The translations under genes and the position numbers were made by a program. Shown here one piece after another: positions 52,405 to 60,267 of a DNA stretch of 64,000 bases; within the stretch, counting starts at the first letter, position 1, and each line of letters opens with the position of its first letter. The notes beneath the pieces are model-generated. The model ran no database searches. It was not told the DNA's origin and was given only the letters and a program-made list of their open reading frames with translations. The stretch is from assembly GCF_036625195.1 (NCBI RefSeq), contig NZ_JAZKUG010000001.1:3410001-3474000 (forward strand), written 5' to 3'. This DNA comes from Accumulibacter sp. GTDB lineage: Bacteria; Pseudomonadota; Gammaproteobacteria; Burkholderiales; Rhodocyclaceae.

Positions 52405-54203
52405 ACCGGCGTTCTGCCACTTCGCCAGCGCTGCGACCCGCCGATCGGATGCTCGTGTCTGCCTCCGGTGCCGGAAAAGGGCCCAAGCGTCGGCTCCTAC
52501 GCCCAGTGCTGCGGCCTTTTCTGCGGCTACGGATGCTCGGATTGGTTGCTCCAGGCATCTTCTGCAGTTCGCTCCTGGGAGCGACCCTGGTGGTCAACCC
52601 AGGGCACCCTGCTGCCTCCGATTCGGGCGCCGGCACCAGTTCGCAGCCGCTGATGACGATTGCCGCAGCGATGAACCGCCTGCAGCCCGGTGACCATGTC
52701 CTCATCGCAGCTGGCGTCTATCGGGAGCCGATACTGTTGCCGGCCCGATCCTGGTCCGGGAGTGCGCGCACGCTGATCGAGGGGGACGCGCAGGGACGAA
52801 CACTGATCAAGGGATCGACCGTCGTGCGCCTGTGGCAGGCAGCCGGTCCGGGTCGCTTCGTCGCCCCGATGGGTCACGAACCCGAACAGGTGCATGTCGA
52901 CGACCAGCCGCTGCAGCAGATCGGCGGCAGCGTATTTGACGGCTATCCGGGGCGCCCCGACCACCCCCTGGCGGCCCTGCACGCGGGTAACGGTGGCATC
53001 TGGCCCGGGCGCGTCGACGGTGATCGCGAGAGCATGCCGGTCAACAGCTTCCACTACGACCGGGTTCTGGGCAACGTGATGATCCGCGTGCCTGCCGACA
53101 GCCTCGCGGGTCACACCGTGGAGGTGGCCGCCCTGCAACGCCTCGCCTCGGCAACCGGTGTCGAGCGATTGTCACTGAAAAACCTCAGCTTCGAGCACTC
53201 GAATACCACCGCCACCACCCGTGGCGGCGCCGTACAGCTGGACGGCAGGAGCATCCGCATCGAGAACGTCCAGATTCGTCGCGCCGACGGCACCTGCCTG
53301 GGGCTGAACGGAGCCGATCACGAGATCATCAGCAGCAACTTCAGCGAATGTGGCCAGACCGGCCTCGGCGGCCGAGGTTCGGGCTGGAAGATCGTCGACG
53401 TCACCGTCAGCCGGAACAACACCCGCGGCTTCAACAAGTGGTGGGAGGCAGGTGGTGCCAAGTTTGTCGGCGACGGTGGCCTGAACAACTCGACGATCAC
53501 GCGCTTCAAGGCAACGAACAACCACGGCGATGGCCTCTGGTTCGACTGGAAGAACCGCAACAACCGCGTCACCGACTCGTTGCTCGCCTTCAACTCCGGA
53601 TTCGGCCTGCATCTGGAGATGTGTCAGGGTTTCCTGGTGGACAACAACATCGTCGTCGGCAATCGCCAGCGCGGAATCTACCTGCGCCAGACCTCGTTCA
53701 GTACCCTGGTGTTCAACCTGGTCGCCCACAACGGGCTCGACGGCATAGCCATCGTCGATGAGGGTCAGCGCGATCCGCGCGGCGAAATGGATTTCTCGGT
53801 GCGGAACAACTGGGTGATGGGGAACGTGATCGCAGGCAACGAGATCGCGTTGACCATGCCGTCGCCGCTGGCAGACAACCGCAGCGACGGCAACCTGTTC
53901 GCAGCCGATGACAAGGCAAGCGCCTTGCGGATCGGCTGGACCCGGAATCTCGGCAAGGCCGAATGGATCGAGTCCGGTCTCGATGCCAACAGTGAATGGC
54001 TCATGTTGCCAGTGGGGCGACGCCGCGAGGCTGATGTCCGGCAGCCGCTCGCTGGACAGCTGGCATGGTACGGCGCGTCACGCACGCGGATGGGTGCGGT
54101 CGCCGCCGGGCCGCTGGCTGCACTCGCGCAGAGGGCACCGGCGCTGAAGGTGGGTGCCGGTGCGCGCCCCGGGCCCGCCGTGAGCACCTGGCTGCCACGG
54201 TGA
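52395..54203 (+). CDS. Exported right-handed parallel beta-helix protein (pectate-lyase-like fold)
   Basis: A 602-residue protein. After an N-terminal basic stretch and a hydrophobic signal-like segment (about 45-62, LGLVAPGIFCSSLLGATLVV) comes the start of a beta-helix: SDSGAGTSSQPLMTIAAAMNRLQPGDHVLIAAGVYREPI. Repeated short strands follow (VQIRRADGTCLGLNG, NRVTDSLLAFNSGFGLHLEM, GNRQRGIYLRQTSFS). This fold is shared by polysaccharide lyases and epimerases. The ATG at 52395 overlaps the previous stop by 10 bp; 52450 is an alternative. It probably modifies or trims the exopolysaccharide in the periplasm or outside. Catalytic residues could not be assigned. Confidence 0.8.
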   Translation: MALNRRSATSPALRPADRMLVSASGAGKGPKRRLLRPVLRPFLRLRMLGLVAPGIFCSSLLGATLVVNPGHPAASDSGAGTSSQPLMTIAAAMNRLQPGDHVLIAAGVYREPILLPARSWSGSARTLIEGDAQGRTLIKGSTVVRLWQAAGPGRFVAPMGHEPEQVHVDDQPLQQIGGSVFDGYPGRPDHPLAALHAGNGGIWPGRVDGDRESMPVNSFHYDRVLGNVMIRVPADSLAGHTVEVAALQRLASATGVERLSLKNLSFEHSNTTATTRGGAVQLDGRSIRIENVQIRRADGTCLGLNGADHEIISSNFSECGQTGLGGRGSGWKIVDVTVSRNNTRGFNKWWEAGGAKFVGDGGLNNSTITRFKATNNHGDGLWFDWKNRNNRVTDSLLAFNSGFGLHLEMCQGFLVDNNIVVGNRQRGIYLRQTSFSTLVFNLVAHNGLDGIAIVDEGQRDPRGEMDFSVRNNWVMGNVIAGNEIALTMPSPLADNRSDGNLFAADDKASALRIGWTRNLGKAEWIESGLDANSEWLMLPVGRRREADVRQPLAGQLAWYGASRTRMGAVAAGPLAALAQRAPALKVGAGARPGPAVSTWLPR

Positions 54204-54662
54204 GCCACGGCGGGTCGCCACGTTGCTCTGCCGCCATGGACGGGGCGCGACCGTAGCCGTCGGATCGATCACTGGCGACCTGTGACTTAGCACACGCGCC
54301 GGAAGCGGGCTAGGACGCAGGATCCGGTCGATTGAAACGACCGCCAGCGTCGGCCAGAGATGTTTCGCCGCTGACCCTTCCTTGCAGGTGCACGCTTGAA
54401 CCCGAAATCGATTGGTGCGCTCCCTGTCCCGCGGCTCCGGGCGCAACCGGACTTCGTCGTCGACGGCTGGACGGGTTGCAGTGGTGGACGGACTCGGCAA
54501 CTGGCCGACCATGGCTCGCTCCCGCAACGGCTCGGTCAGGCGCACTCCCAGCCGCGATGAGTCGCAGGTGATCAGGACACGGACCCCCACCGGCAACCGT
54601 ACGACAGACCCGGTTGAAAGGCCGTGGTGTGCCGCGGGCACCCGGCTGGCGTCGGACTTGCC
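54204..54662 (+). other. Intergenic region before the second polysaccharide block
   Basis: This 459-bp gap contains no gene that I can support. It holds the second copy of the 16-bp motif (54280-54295) and a small inverted repeat GGTCG-N7-CGACC (about 54327-54343). It is likely the promoter region of the second block beginning with the flippase at 54663. No obvious -35/-10 pair stands out in the GC-rich sequence. Confidence 0.45.
54280..54295 (+). promoter_or_regulatory. Second copy of the 16-bp motif, CTGTGACTTAGCACAC
   Basis: This matches 15 of 16 bases of the motif at 38605-38620 upstream of epsL. It lies 368 bp before the flippase start and 15 bp after an ATCGAT. The outer bases form an imperfect dyad (TGTG...CACA). 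Two copies heading the two gene blocks suggest binding of one regulator. Confidence 0.5.
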
Positions 54663-55904
54663 ATGAGCGCGACAAGCGTCGCCATCCGGCCCGGGCTCTT
54701 GGCGCTGGCGGACCAGGTCGTCGTCTCTGGCTGCAATTTCCTGACCGCCTTGTTCCTCGCACGCACGCTGGACAGCGATTCGTTCGGCCATTACAGCCTC
54801 GCGTTCCTGGTGTGCCTCTTCCTTTCCGGCTTGCATCGGGCCGTGTTCACGCAGCCGATGGCGGTGCTGCAGGATCGCGACAGGCCTTGGCTGCAGCTGG
54901 CACGCGCCCGCGCGCTTCTTGCGGCGCACTGGGTTGCGATTCCGGTTGCCGGTTTGCTGGTGGTCATCGCCGGCGTCTTTCTCCACGCCGATTTCTTCCT
55001 CGTTGCCTCGGCCGTCGTCTTCCTGGCCTGCCTGTTCCTGCAGGAGACGGCGCGCCGCTTCTTCTACGCTTCCGGAGCCCACGAACGGGCACTGTTGAAT
55101 GACATCATCAGCTATGTCGGACAACTCGTCGTGCTGCTGCCGCTCGCGGTACTCGGCCTCCTGAGCGGGGCGAGCGCTTTCCTGGCCATGGCTGCTTCGT
55201 CGCTGCTGGCCTTCGTTCTGGCATTGCGATGGATCGAGCGGACACACCCGGAGCCGGCGGTAGAGCTCTCGGTGACGGAAGTGATCGAGGAGCAGTGGCC
55301 GCTGTCGAAATGGCTGCTGGCGACCGTTCTCGCCATCTGGGGCGCCGGCCAGTTGTACCCGTTCCTGCTCGTCCCTCTCGGTCCCGTTGCCGTCGCCACC
55401 TTCTCCGTCTGCCTCAATCTGCTGAATCTGCTCGGGTTGATCACACAGAGCGTGGCCAATTGTGTTCCCGCCAATGCGGCGACGATCCTGCAACGTCATG
55501 GCCGGGCAGCCTTTCGTCGTGACCTCCTGCGGACGAGCCTGTTTGCCGGATGCGCCGGCGGTCTTTTCGTCGTCGCGGTTGGCTGGTTCGCCGAGCCGGT
55601 CCTGCATTTCCTCTACGGCGGCCGCTACGACACGGCTGCCGACATCCTCCGAACGCTCTCGATCGGCGCCGCCTGTTCGTTGATGGGAACCGTGTTTGGG
55701 GCTTATGCGCTGGCGCTCCACGACTCGCGATCAGGTCTGTTCAGCAATCTGGGAGCGACCGTGATGACGTTCACGGTCGGTCTCTGGCTGATCGGCAATC
55801 ATGCGATGCAGGGCGCGGCGCTCGGGACATCGCTGAGCCTGGCGACGGCGATGTCGCTGCAGGCCATGTTCGTGCTGCATCGACTGCGCAGGACGAGCGC
55901 ATGA
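54663..55904 (+). CDS. Oligosaccharide flippase (MOP/Wzx-like) 2
   Basis: A 413-residue membrane protein, about 12 helices, starting with LALADQVVVSGCNFLTALFLARTLDSDSFGHYSL. It is clearly related to the flippase at 48200, including the opening ADQVxVSGCNF, but differs widely later. The ATG at 54663 begins the second polysaccharide block; no strong ribosome site is visible. Presence of two flippases in one locus suggests either two polymers or separate handling of a branch unit. Confidence 0.87.
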   Translation: MSATSVAIRPGLLALADQVVVSGCNFLTALFLARTLDSDSFGHYSLAFLVCLFLSGLHRAVFTQPMAVLQDRDRPWLQLARARALLAAHWVAIPVAGLLVVIAGVFLHADFFLVASAVVFLACLFLQETARRFFYASGAHERALLNDIISYVGQLVVLLPLAVLGLLSGASAFLAMAASSLLAFVLALRWIERTHPEPAVELSVTEVIEEQWPLSKWLLATVLAIWGAGQLYPFLLVPLGPVAVATFSVCLNLLNLLGLITQSVANCVPANAATILQRHGRAAFRRDLLRTSLFAGCAGGLFVVAVGWFAEPVLHFLYGGRYDTAADILRTLSIGAACSLMGTVFGAYALALHDSRSGLFSNLGATVMTFTVGLWLIGNHAMQGAALGTSLSLATAMSLQAMFVLHRLRRTSA

Positions 55905-56067
55905 TCGATGTCTGCGCTTGCCTGCCGGCTGGCAGCATGAGCCAAGCCGCACCCGGGGCTTCGAGCATCCGGTTTCCGGGGCCCGATGGCCGTCACGGCC
56001 GAGATCGGGGATCCTTCACGGCGCCGGATGTCCGGATCAGGCCGATCATTTTTCGGGTCGCAAGTAC

Positions 56068-56895
56068 ATGACCATCTCCATCTCAATCGTCACCTGTTCC
56101 TATCAGCAGGGCGCCTACCTCGATGCGACCATGCGTTCGGTGCTCGACCAGAGCTACCCAGGACTCGAGTACATCGTCGTTGACGGCGGCTCGACCGATG
56201 ACAGCCTGTCCGTGATCGAGCGGCATCAGGGCTCGCTGGCCCATTGGGTCAGCGAACGCGACCAAGGGCAAACGGACGCGCTGATCAAGGGCTTCGCGCG
56301 CGCCAGCGGCGAAGTTCAGGGCTGGCTGTGTTCGGACGATCTGCTGTTGCCCGGTGCGCTGCACCGGATCGGCGCATTCTTCGCCGCCCATCCGGGCGTC
56401 CAGGCGGTGTATGGTGATTCGCTGTGGATCGATGCGCACGGTCGCTTCCTGCGGCCGAAGAAGGAGGGCCCCTTTTTCCGCCATGCTTTCCTCTTCGATC
56501 ACAACTTCATCCCGCAACCGTCGATGTTCTGGCGGCGCAGCCTGTACGAGAAAGTCGGCGGCCTTGATCCGCGTTTCAACCTGGCGATGGACAGCGATCT
56601 CTGGGAGCGTTTCTCCCGTCATGCGCGCATCGCGCACATCCCGCACTACCTGTCCTGCATGCGCTTCTACCCGCAGCAGAAGACCCGCTCGCTGCGGCCG
56701 CAGGGTCGTCTCGAGGACGCGGAGATTCGCAGTCGCAGCCGCTTGTCCGGATGGCCGGGACTGCCGCTGTACCGGCTGACCGGTACGGCACTGCGCGTCG
56801 GCGCGAAGCTCCTCGCCGGTGGCTATGGCGCGGTCGTCGATGAGTCGGTCGTTGCCGCTCTGGAACCCTATCACCTGGTGTCGGCAACAGAATGA
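56068..56895 (+). CDS. Family 2 glycosyltransferase (GT-A)
   Basis: A 275-residue cytoplasmic glycosyltransferase: SIVTCSYQQGAYLDATMRSVLDQ and YIVVDGGSTDDS form the nucleotide-binding strand pair, WLCSDDLLLPGAL carries the DxD-type metal motif, and AMDSDLWERFSRHARI supplies the catalytic-base region. It matches WcaA-type enzymes that add a single sugar to a lipid-linked unit. The ATG at 56068 comes 163 bp after the flippase stop, and its end overlaps the next gene by four bases (ATGA). Confidence 0.93.
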   Translation: MTISISIVTCSYQQGAYLDATMRSVLDQSYPGLEYIVVDGGSTDDSLSVIERHQGSLAHWVSERDQGQTDALIKGFARASGEVQGWLCSDDLLLPGALHRIGAFFAAHPGVQAVYGDSLWIDAHGRFLRPKKEGPFFRHAFLFDHNFIPQPSMFWRRSLYEKVGGLDPRFNLAMDSDLWERFSRHARIAHIPHYLSCMRFYPQQKTRSLRPQGRLEDAEIRSRSRLSGWPGLPLYRLTGTALRVGAKLLAGGYGAVVDESVVAALEPYHLVSATE

Positions 56896-58157
56896 ACGCG
56901 GCCCGTGAGTGGCGCGAGTGGCTCGCGCTGTCGCTTCAGGAGCAGACGGCAGAGCCGCAGGGTGGGCTCGGCTGGCACTCGCTGCTGCCGGTCAAGGCAC
57001 GCCAGCTCTATTGCCGGCGTGACCTCGAGCGTCTGCCGGAACTGGCCTATCTGGTGCGCTCGCCGGCGCGACGATGGCTGGCGCGCACGGCCTGGCACGC
57101 TGGTCGCGTCGGTCTGACCTGGCCGCGTAGCGAGGTGTGCATGGCGCGCGAGCAGGCCGATCTGCTGCAGCAGATCCTGCCGGCAGACAGCGGAGCATCG
57201 CCGGTGTTGATCCAGTTCGGTTCGCCCGGGCCCTTCCAGAAGGTCGTCGTGCTGAGCCTCTCAACATCCGGTCGGGCCTGGGTGAGCAAGATCGCGTTCC
57301 GCCCCGGGGCGGATGAGTTGCTGGCCGGCGAAGCATCCTGGTTGGCTCGCCTTGGGCAGGTCGCCGAGTTGAAGGCTTCCGTGCCGGAGCTTGCTCGCGC
57401 CGGGTGTCTGAGCAGCGGACGGCGTTTTCTGACCATGCCGGCGGCGACCGTGCTGCCATCACCGGCCCGGCTGGGGCCCTTGCACCGTGCCTTTCTCGCG
57501 CACTTGTGCCGCACCAGCCGCCGCGACTGGGTGTGGGAGGAGGCGCCACTGCGAGGGCGGTTGCATGATCGCTTTCTTCGCCTTTCGCGCGACCTTGCTT
57601 CGCCGCTGCTGGCGGGAACGCCGGAAGCGTGGCGGTGGATCGACTCCGAACTGCGCGGGCAGGTCATCACGACCTGCATCGGACATGGCGACTTCGCGCC
57701 GTGGAACATCAACCAGGACGCGCGGGGGATCACCGTCTTCGACTGGGAGTACGCGCAGGACAGCGCGACGCCACTGCACGACTTCTTCCACTTCCATTCC
57801 ATCCAGCGCATCCTGGTACGGCGATCCAGGCTGCGGCCGCAGGCGCTCATGGCCCTGCTGCAGGACGGGCGCACTCACCTGCAGGCCGTCCTCGCCACTG
57901 CCGATGCGTCCATTGACCAGGTCGCCAGGATGTTCGGCCTGTATCTGTTGGACACCCTGAGCATGTACGTCGAGTCCAGCGGCGGGGTCGATGCACGCGA
58001 CCGAGTCGTGGCCGACTGCGTTCACAGCCTCGGCACGCTTCGTCTGCTGCGTCGGCCCCTGTCGGAGCGAGCGACCGGAGTCGGCGCGGCCAGCGCCCGT
58101 TGGCCACTGCCCAATGGCGCGAACGGCGACGCGACGGTATCGACCGGGACGCGCTGA
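56892..58157 (+). CDS. APH-fold phosphotransferase-like protein in polysaccharide locus
   Basis: A 421-residue protein. The N-terminal 90 residues are unassigned. From about 110 on comes a kinase-like fold, with VSKIAFRPGADELLAGEASWLARL resembling the Lys/Glu region of aminoglycoside phosphotransferases. The catalytic block CIGHGDFAPWNI (His265, Asp267, Asn272) is followed by ITVFDWEYAQ, which supplies the metal-binding Asp. These are the hallmarks of the APH/choline kinase superfamily. In a glycan locus it may phosphorylate a sugar, a lipid carrier or a choline-like substituent. The start overlaps the GT2 stop. Confidence 0.72.
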   Translation: MNAAREWREWLALSLQEQTAEPQGGLGWHSLLPVKARQLYCRRDLERLPELAYLVRSPARRWLARTAWHAGRVGLTWPRSEVCMAREQADLLQQILPADSGASPVLIQFGSPGPFQKVVVLSLSTSGRAWVSKIAFRPGADELLAGEASWLARLGQVAELKASVPELARAGCLSSGRRFLTMPAATVLPSPARLGPLHRAFLAHLCRTSRRDWVWEEAPLRGRLHDRFLRLSRDLASPLLAGTPEAWRWIDSELRGQVITTCIGHGDFAPWNINQDARGITVFDWEYAQDSATPLHDFFHFHSIQRILVRRSRLRPQALMALLQDGRTHLQAVLATADASIDQVARMFGLYLLDTLSMYVESSGGVDARDRVVADCVHSLGTLRLLRRPLSERATGVGAASARWPLPNGANGDATVSTGTR

Positions 58158-58158
58158 G

Positions 58159-59355
58159 ATGTCTTCTCCTGCACCCGACCGACAGGGCTCCCAGATGCGC
58201 ATCCTGATGGTCCACAACGCCTACCAGCAGAGAGGGGGCGAAGACAGTGTGGTCGAGGCGGAGACCGAGTTGCTGCGGGCCCACGGGCACACTGTCGAGC
58301 TCTATCAGAAGGACAATCGCGACATCGCCGACCTCTCCCGCCTGGGCCTGCTGACCAGGACCATCTGGTCGAGGCAGACGACTGCCGACCTGCAGGGGAT
58401 CCTCGCCCAAAACCGTCCGGATGTCATTCATGTCCACAACACCTTCCCGCTGATCTCCCCCTCGCTGTATTGGGCCGCGGAGCGGGCTGCGATCCCGGTG
58501 GTACAGACATTGCACAATTTTCGCCTGTTCTGCCCGCAGGCCATGTTCCTCCGCCAGGAGACGGTTTGCGAGGACTGTCTCGGGCGTGCACCCTGGCGCG
58601 GGATCACCCGGGCCTGCTATCGCGGGTCAGTGGCGCAGAGTGCGGTCCTGGCGGGTATGGTGATGACGCATCGGGCGCTCGGCACGTGGCGCGACAAGGT
58701 GACTCGATACATCGCGTTGAACGAGTTCTGCCGCCGGAAGTTTGTTGAAGGCGGTCTGCCTGCGGAGCGGGTGGTCGTCAAACCGAATTTCGTCGACTTT
58801 GCACCCCCGCCAGCCGGTGCGCGCAGCGACTTCCTCTTCGTCGGTCGTCTCTCGGCGGAGAAGGGCATCCGGACCCTGGTCGATGCCGCGTCGAAAGTCC
58901 CCGAGGTACCCGTGGTCGTCGCCGGGTCGGGACCGGAGGCGAGGCTTCTGGCTGGCGCAGCGAACATTCGCGGGCTTGGTGCCCTGCCACCGGCGGCGGT
59001 GCGGGAGAGGATGGTGGCGGCCAAAGCACTCGTTCTGCCGAGCATCTGGTACGAGAACTTCCCGCGCACGCTGGTCGAAGCCTTTGGCTGTGGCTTGCCG
59101 GTGATCGCCAGCCGGATCGGCGCACTGGCCGAACTCATCGAGGATGGGGTGACCGGCTTCCTGTTCGAACCGGGCGACGCGGATGACCTGGCCAGGAGGC
59201 TGCGCTGGGCGCATGCCCATCCGGCAGAGATGGCGCGCATGGGCGGCGCCGCGCGTGCGCATTATGAAGCCCACTTTACTGCCGACGGCAATTATCAGGA
59301 ACTGATGGCCATCTACAGCGAAGCTATTGCTCAGGCGAAGGGAGGCATGGCATGA
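58159..59355 (+). CDS. Family 4 glycosyltransferase
   Basis: A 398-residue GT-B enzyme. The N-terminal acceptor half has ILMVHNAYQQRGGEDSVVEAE, the hinge motif is FVGRLSAEKGIRTLVDAA, and the donor site is PSIWYENFPRTLVEAFGCG with the E-x7-E pair. A CEDCLGR cysteine pair near residue 138 is typical of a subset of these enzymes. Two starts are possible: ATG 58159 and ATG 58195, the latter nearer the first beta strand. Its stop overlaps the next gene (ATGA). Confidence 0.94.
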   Translation: MSSPAPDRQGSQMRILMVHNAYQQRGGEDSVVEAETELLRAHGHTVELYQKDNRDIADLSRLGLLTRTIWSRQTTADLQGILAQNRPDVIHVHNTFPLISPSLYWAAERAAIPVVQTLHNFRLFCPQAMFLRQETVCEDCLGRAPWRGITRACYRGSVAQSAVLAGMVMTHRALGTWRDKVTRYIALNEFCRRKFVEGGLPAERVVVKPNFVDFAPPPAGARSDFLFVGRLSAEKGIRTLVDAASKVPEVPVVVAGSGPEARLLAGAANIRGLGALPPAAVRERMVAAKALVLPSIWYENFPRTLVEAFGCGLPVIASRIGALAELIEDGVTGFLFEPGDADDLARRLRWAHAHPAEMARMGGAARAHYEAHFTADGNYQELMAIYSEAIAQAKGGMA

Positions 59356-60113
59356 CAGCAGCAGTTGCGCGCCGGACGGAGCGAGTCCTTTCGGCGGCGG
59401 TCGACGCCGTCGACTGGGACGAAGCGGTTGATCGCATCCAGCGTTGGGCGGATCGCAGGGAGAGCCGCTATGTGTGCATCACCAATGTGCACTCGGTGGT
59501 GATGACGACCCAGTCGGCGGAGTTCGAACGGGTCATCAGTGGTGCCGACATGGCGACACCCGACGGCGCGCCGGTAGCCTGGATGCTGCGCCAGGCGGGC
59601 CATCGCGACCAGGCACGCATCAACGGGCCAGACCTGATGTGGCGATATTGCCGGCAGGCAGCGCAACGGAACGAAGCCGTCTTCCTCTACGGTGGTAGCA
59701 GCCAGACCCTCGACGCACTCGAGGCGCGCCTGCTCGCCGCCTTTCCCGGGCTGCAGATCGCGGGTGCCTACTCGCCGCCCTTCGGAACGCTTTCCGCCAC
59801 CGAGGATGCGGCAATCGTCGACATGATCAATGGCAGCGGCGCCGGCACGGTATGGGTCAGCCTTGGGTGCCCCAAGCAGGAGCGGTGGATGGCTGCGCAT
59901 CGCGGCCGGATCGAGGCGGTGATGATCGGTGTCGGCGCCGCCTTTGATTACCATGCCGGAACGATCAAGCGGGCGCCGATCTGGATGCAGCAAGCGGGCC
60001 TCGAGTGGCTGCATCGACTGCTCTCGGAGCCGCGCCGCCTGTGGCGGCGTTATCTGGTGACCAATTCGATCTTTCTGGTGCGCGCATGCTGGCAACTGGC
60101 GAGCAATCGATGA
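59352..60113 (+). CDS. WecG/TagA/CpsF family glycosyltransferase (GT26)
   Basis: A 253-residue enzyme of the family that transfers a sugar (often ManNAc or ManNAcA) to a lipid-linked acceptor. Hallmarks: CITNVHSVVMTTQSAEF, ATPDGAPVAWMLR with the catalytic Asp, the GxxxP region RINGPDLMW, and TVWVSLGCPKQERWM followed by MIGVGAAFDYHAG. It is a peripheral membrane protein. The ATG overlaps the GT4 stop and follows GGGAGG. In this locus it likely adds the second sugar to the lipid carrier. Confidence 0.95.
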   Translation: MTAAVARRTERVLSAAVDAVDWDEAVDRIQRWADRRESRYVCITNVHSVVMTTQSAEFERVISGADMATPDGAPVAWMLRQAGHRDQARINGPDLMWRYCRQAAQRNEAVFLYGGSSQTLDALEARLLAAFPGLQIAGAYSPPFGTLSATEDAAIVDMINGSGAGTVWVSLGCPKQERWMAAHRGRIEAVMIGVGAAFDYHAGTIKRAPIWMQQAGLEWLHRLLSEPRRLWRRYLVTNSIFLVRACWQLASNR

Positions 60114-60177
60114 CCTCCGGTTGCAGCCTGAGCATTTGCTCACGGTCGGCTCGCGGCGAGCGCACTAGGATTCGCCC

Positions 60178-60267
60178 ATGACTGGCGCAGAACGTGTGGA
60201 GGAAATCGTGGTGAAGCGGCGCACATCGACCCAGCCGAGACTCCTGCGAATGAGGAGCGCAGCGTGA
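60178..60267 (+). CDS. Possible 29-residue leader ORF before the GT4 gene
   Basis: An ATG at 60178 opens a 29-codon frame whose TGA overlaps the GTG start of the next gene (GTGA). The product is basic and has no recognised features. Such overlaps can couple translation, but the start has no clear ribosome site and the frame may be accidental. Confidence 0.2.
   Translation: MTGAERVEEIVVKRRTSTQPRLLRMRSAA

Noticed and set aside
54078..55721. Minus-strand frame covering the gap before the second flippase
   Set aside because: Mostly antisense to the flippase and beta-helix genes, with low-complexity Gln/Glu/Arg content; the gap itself shows no coding signs.
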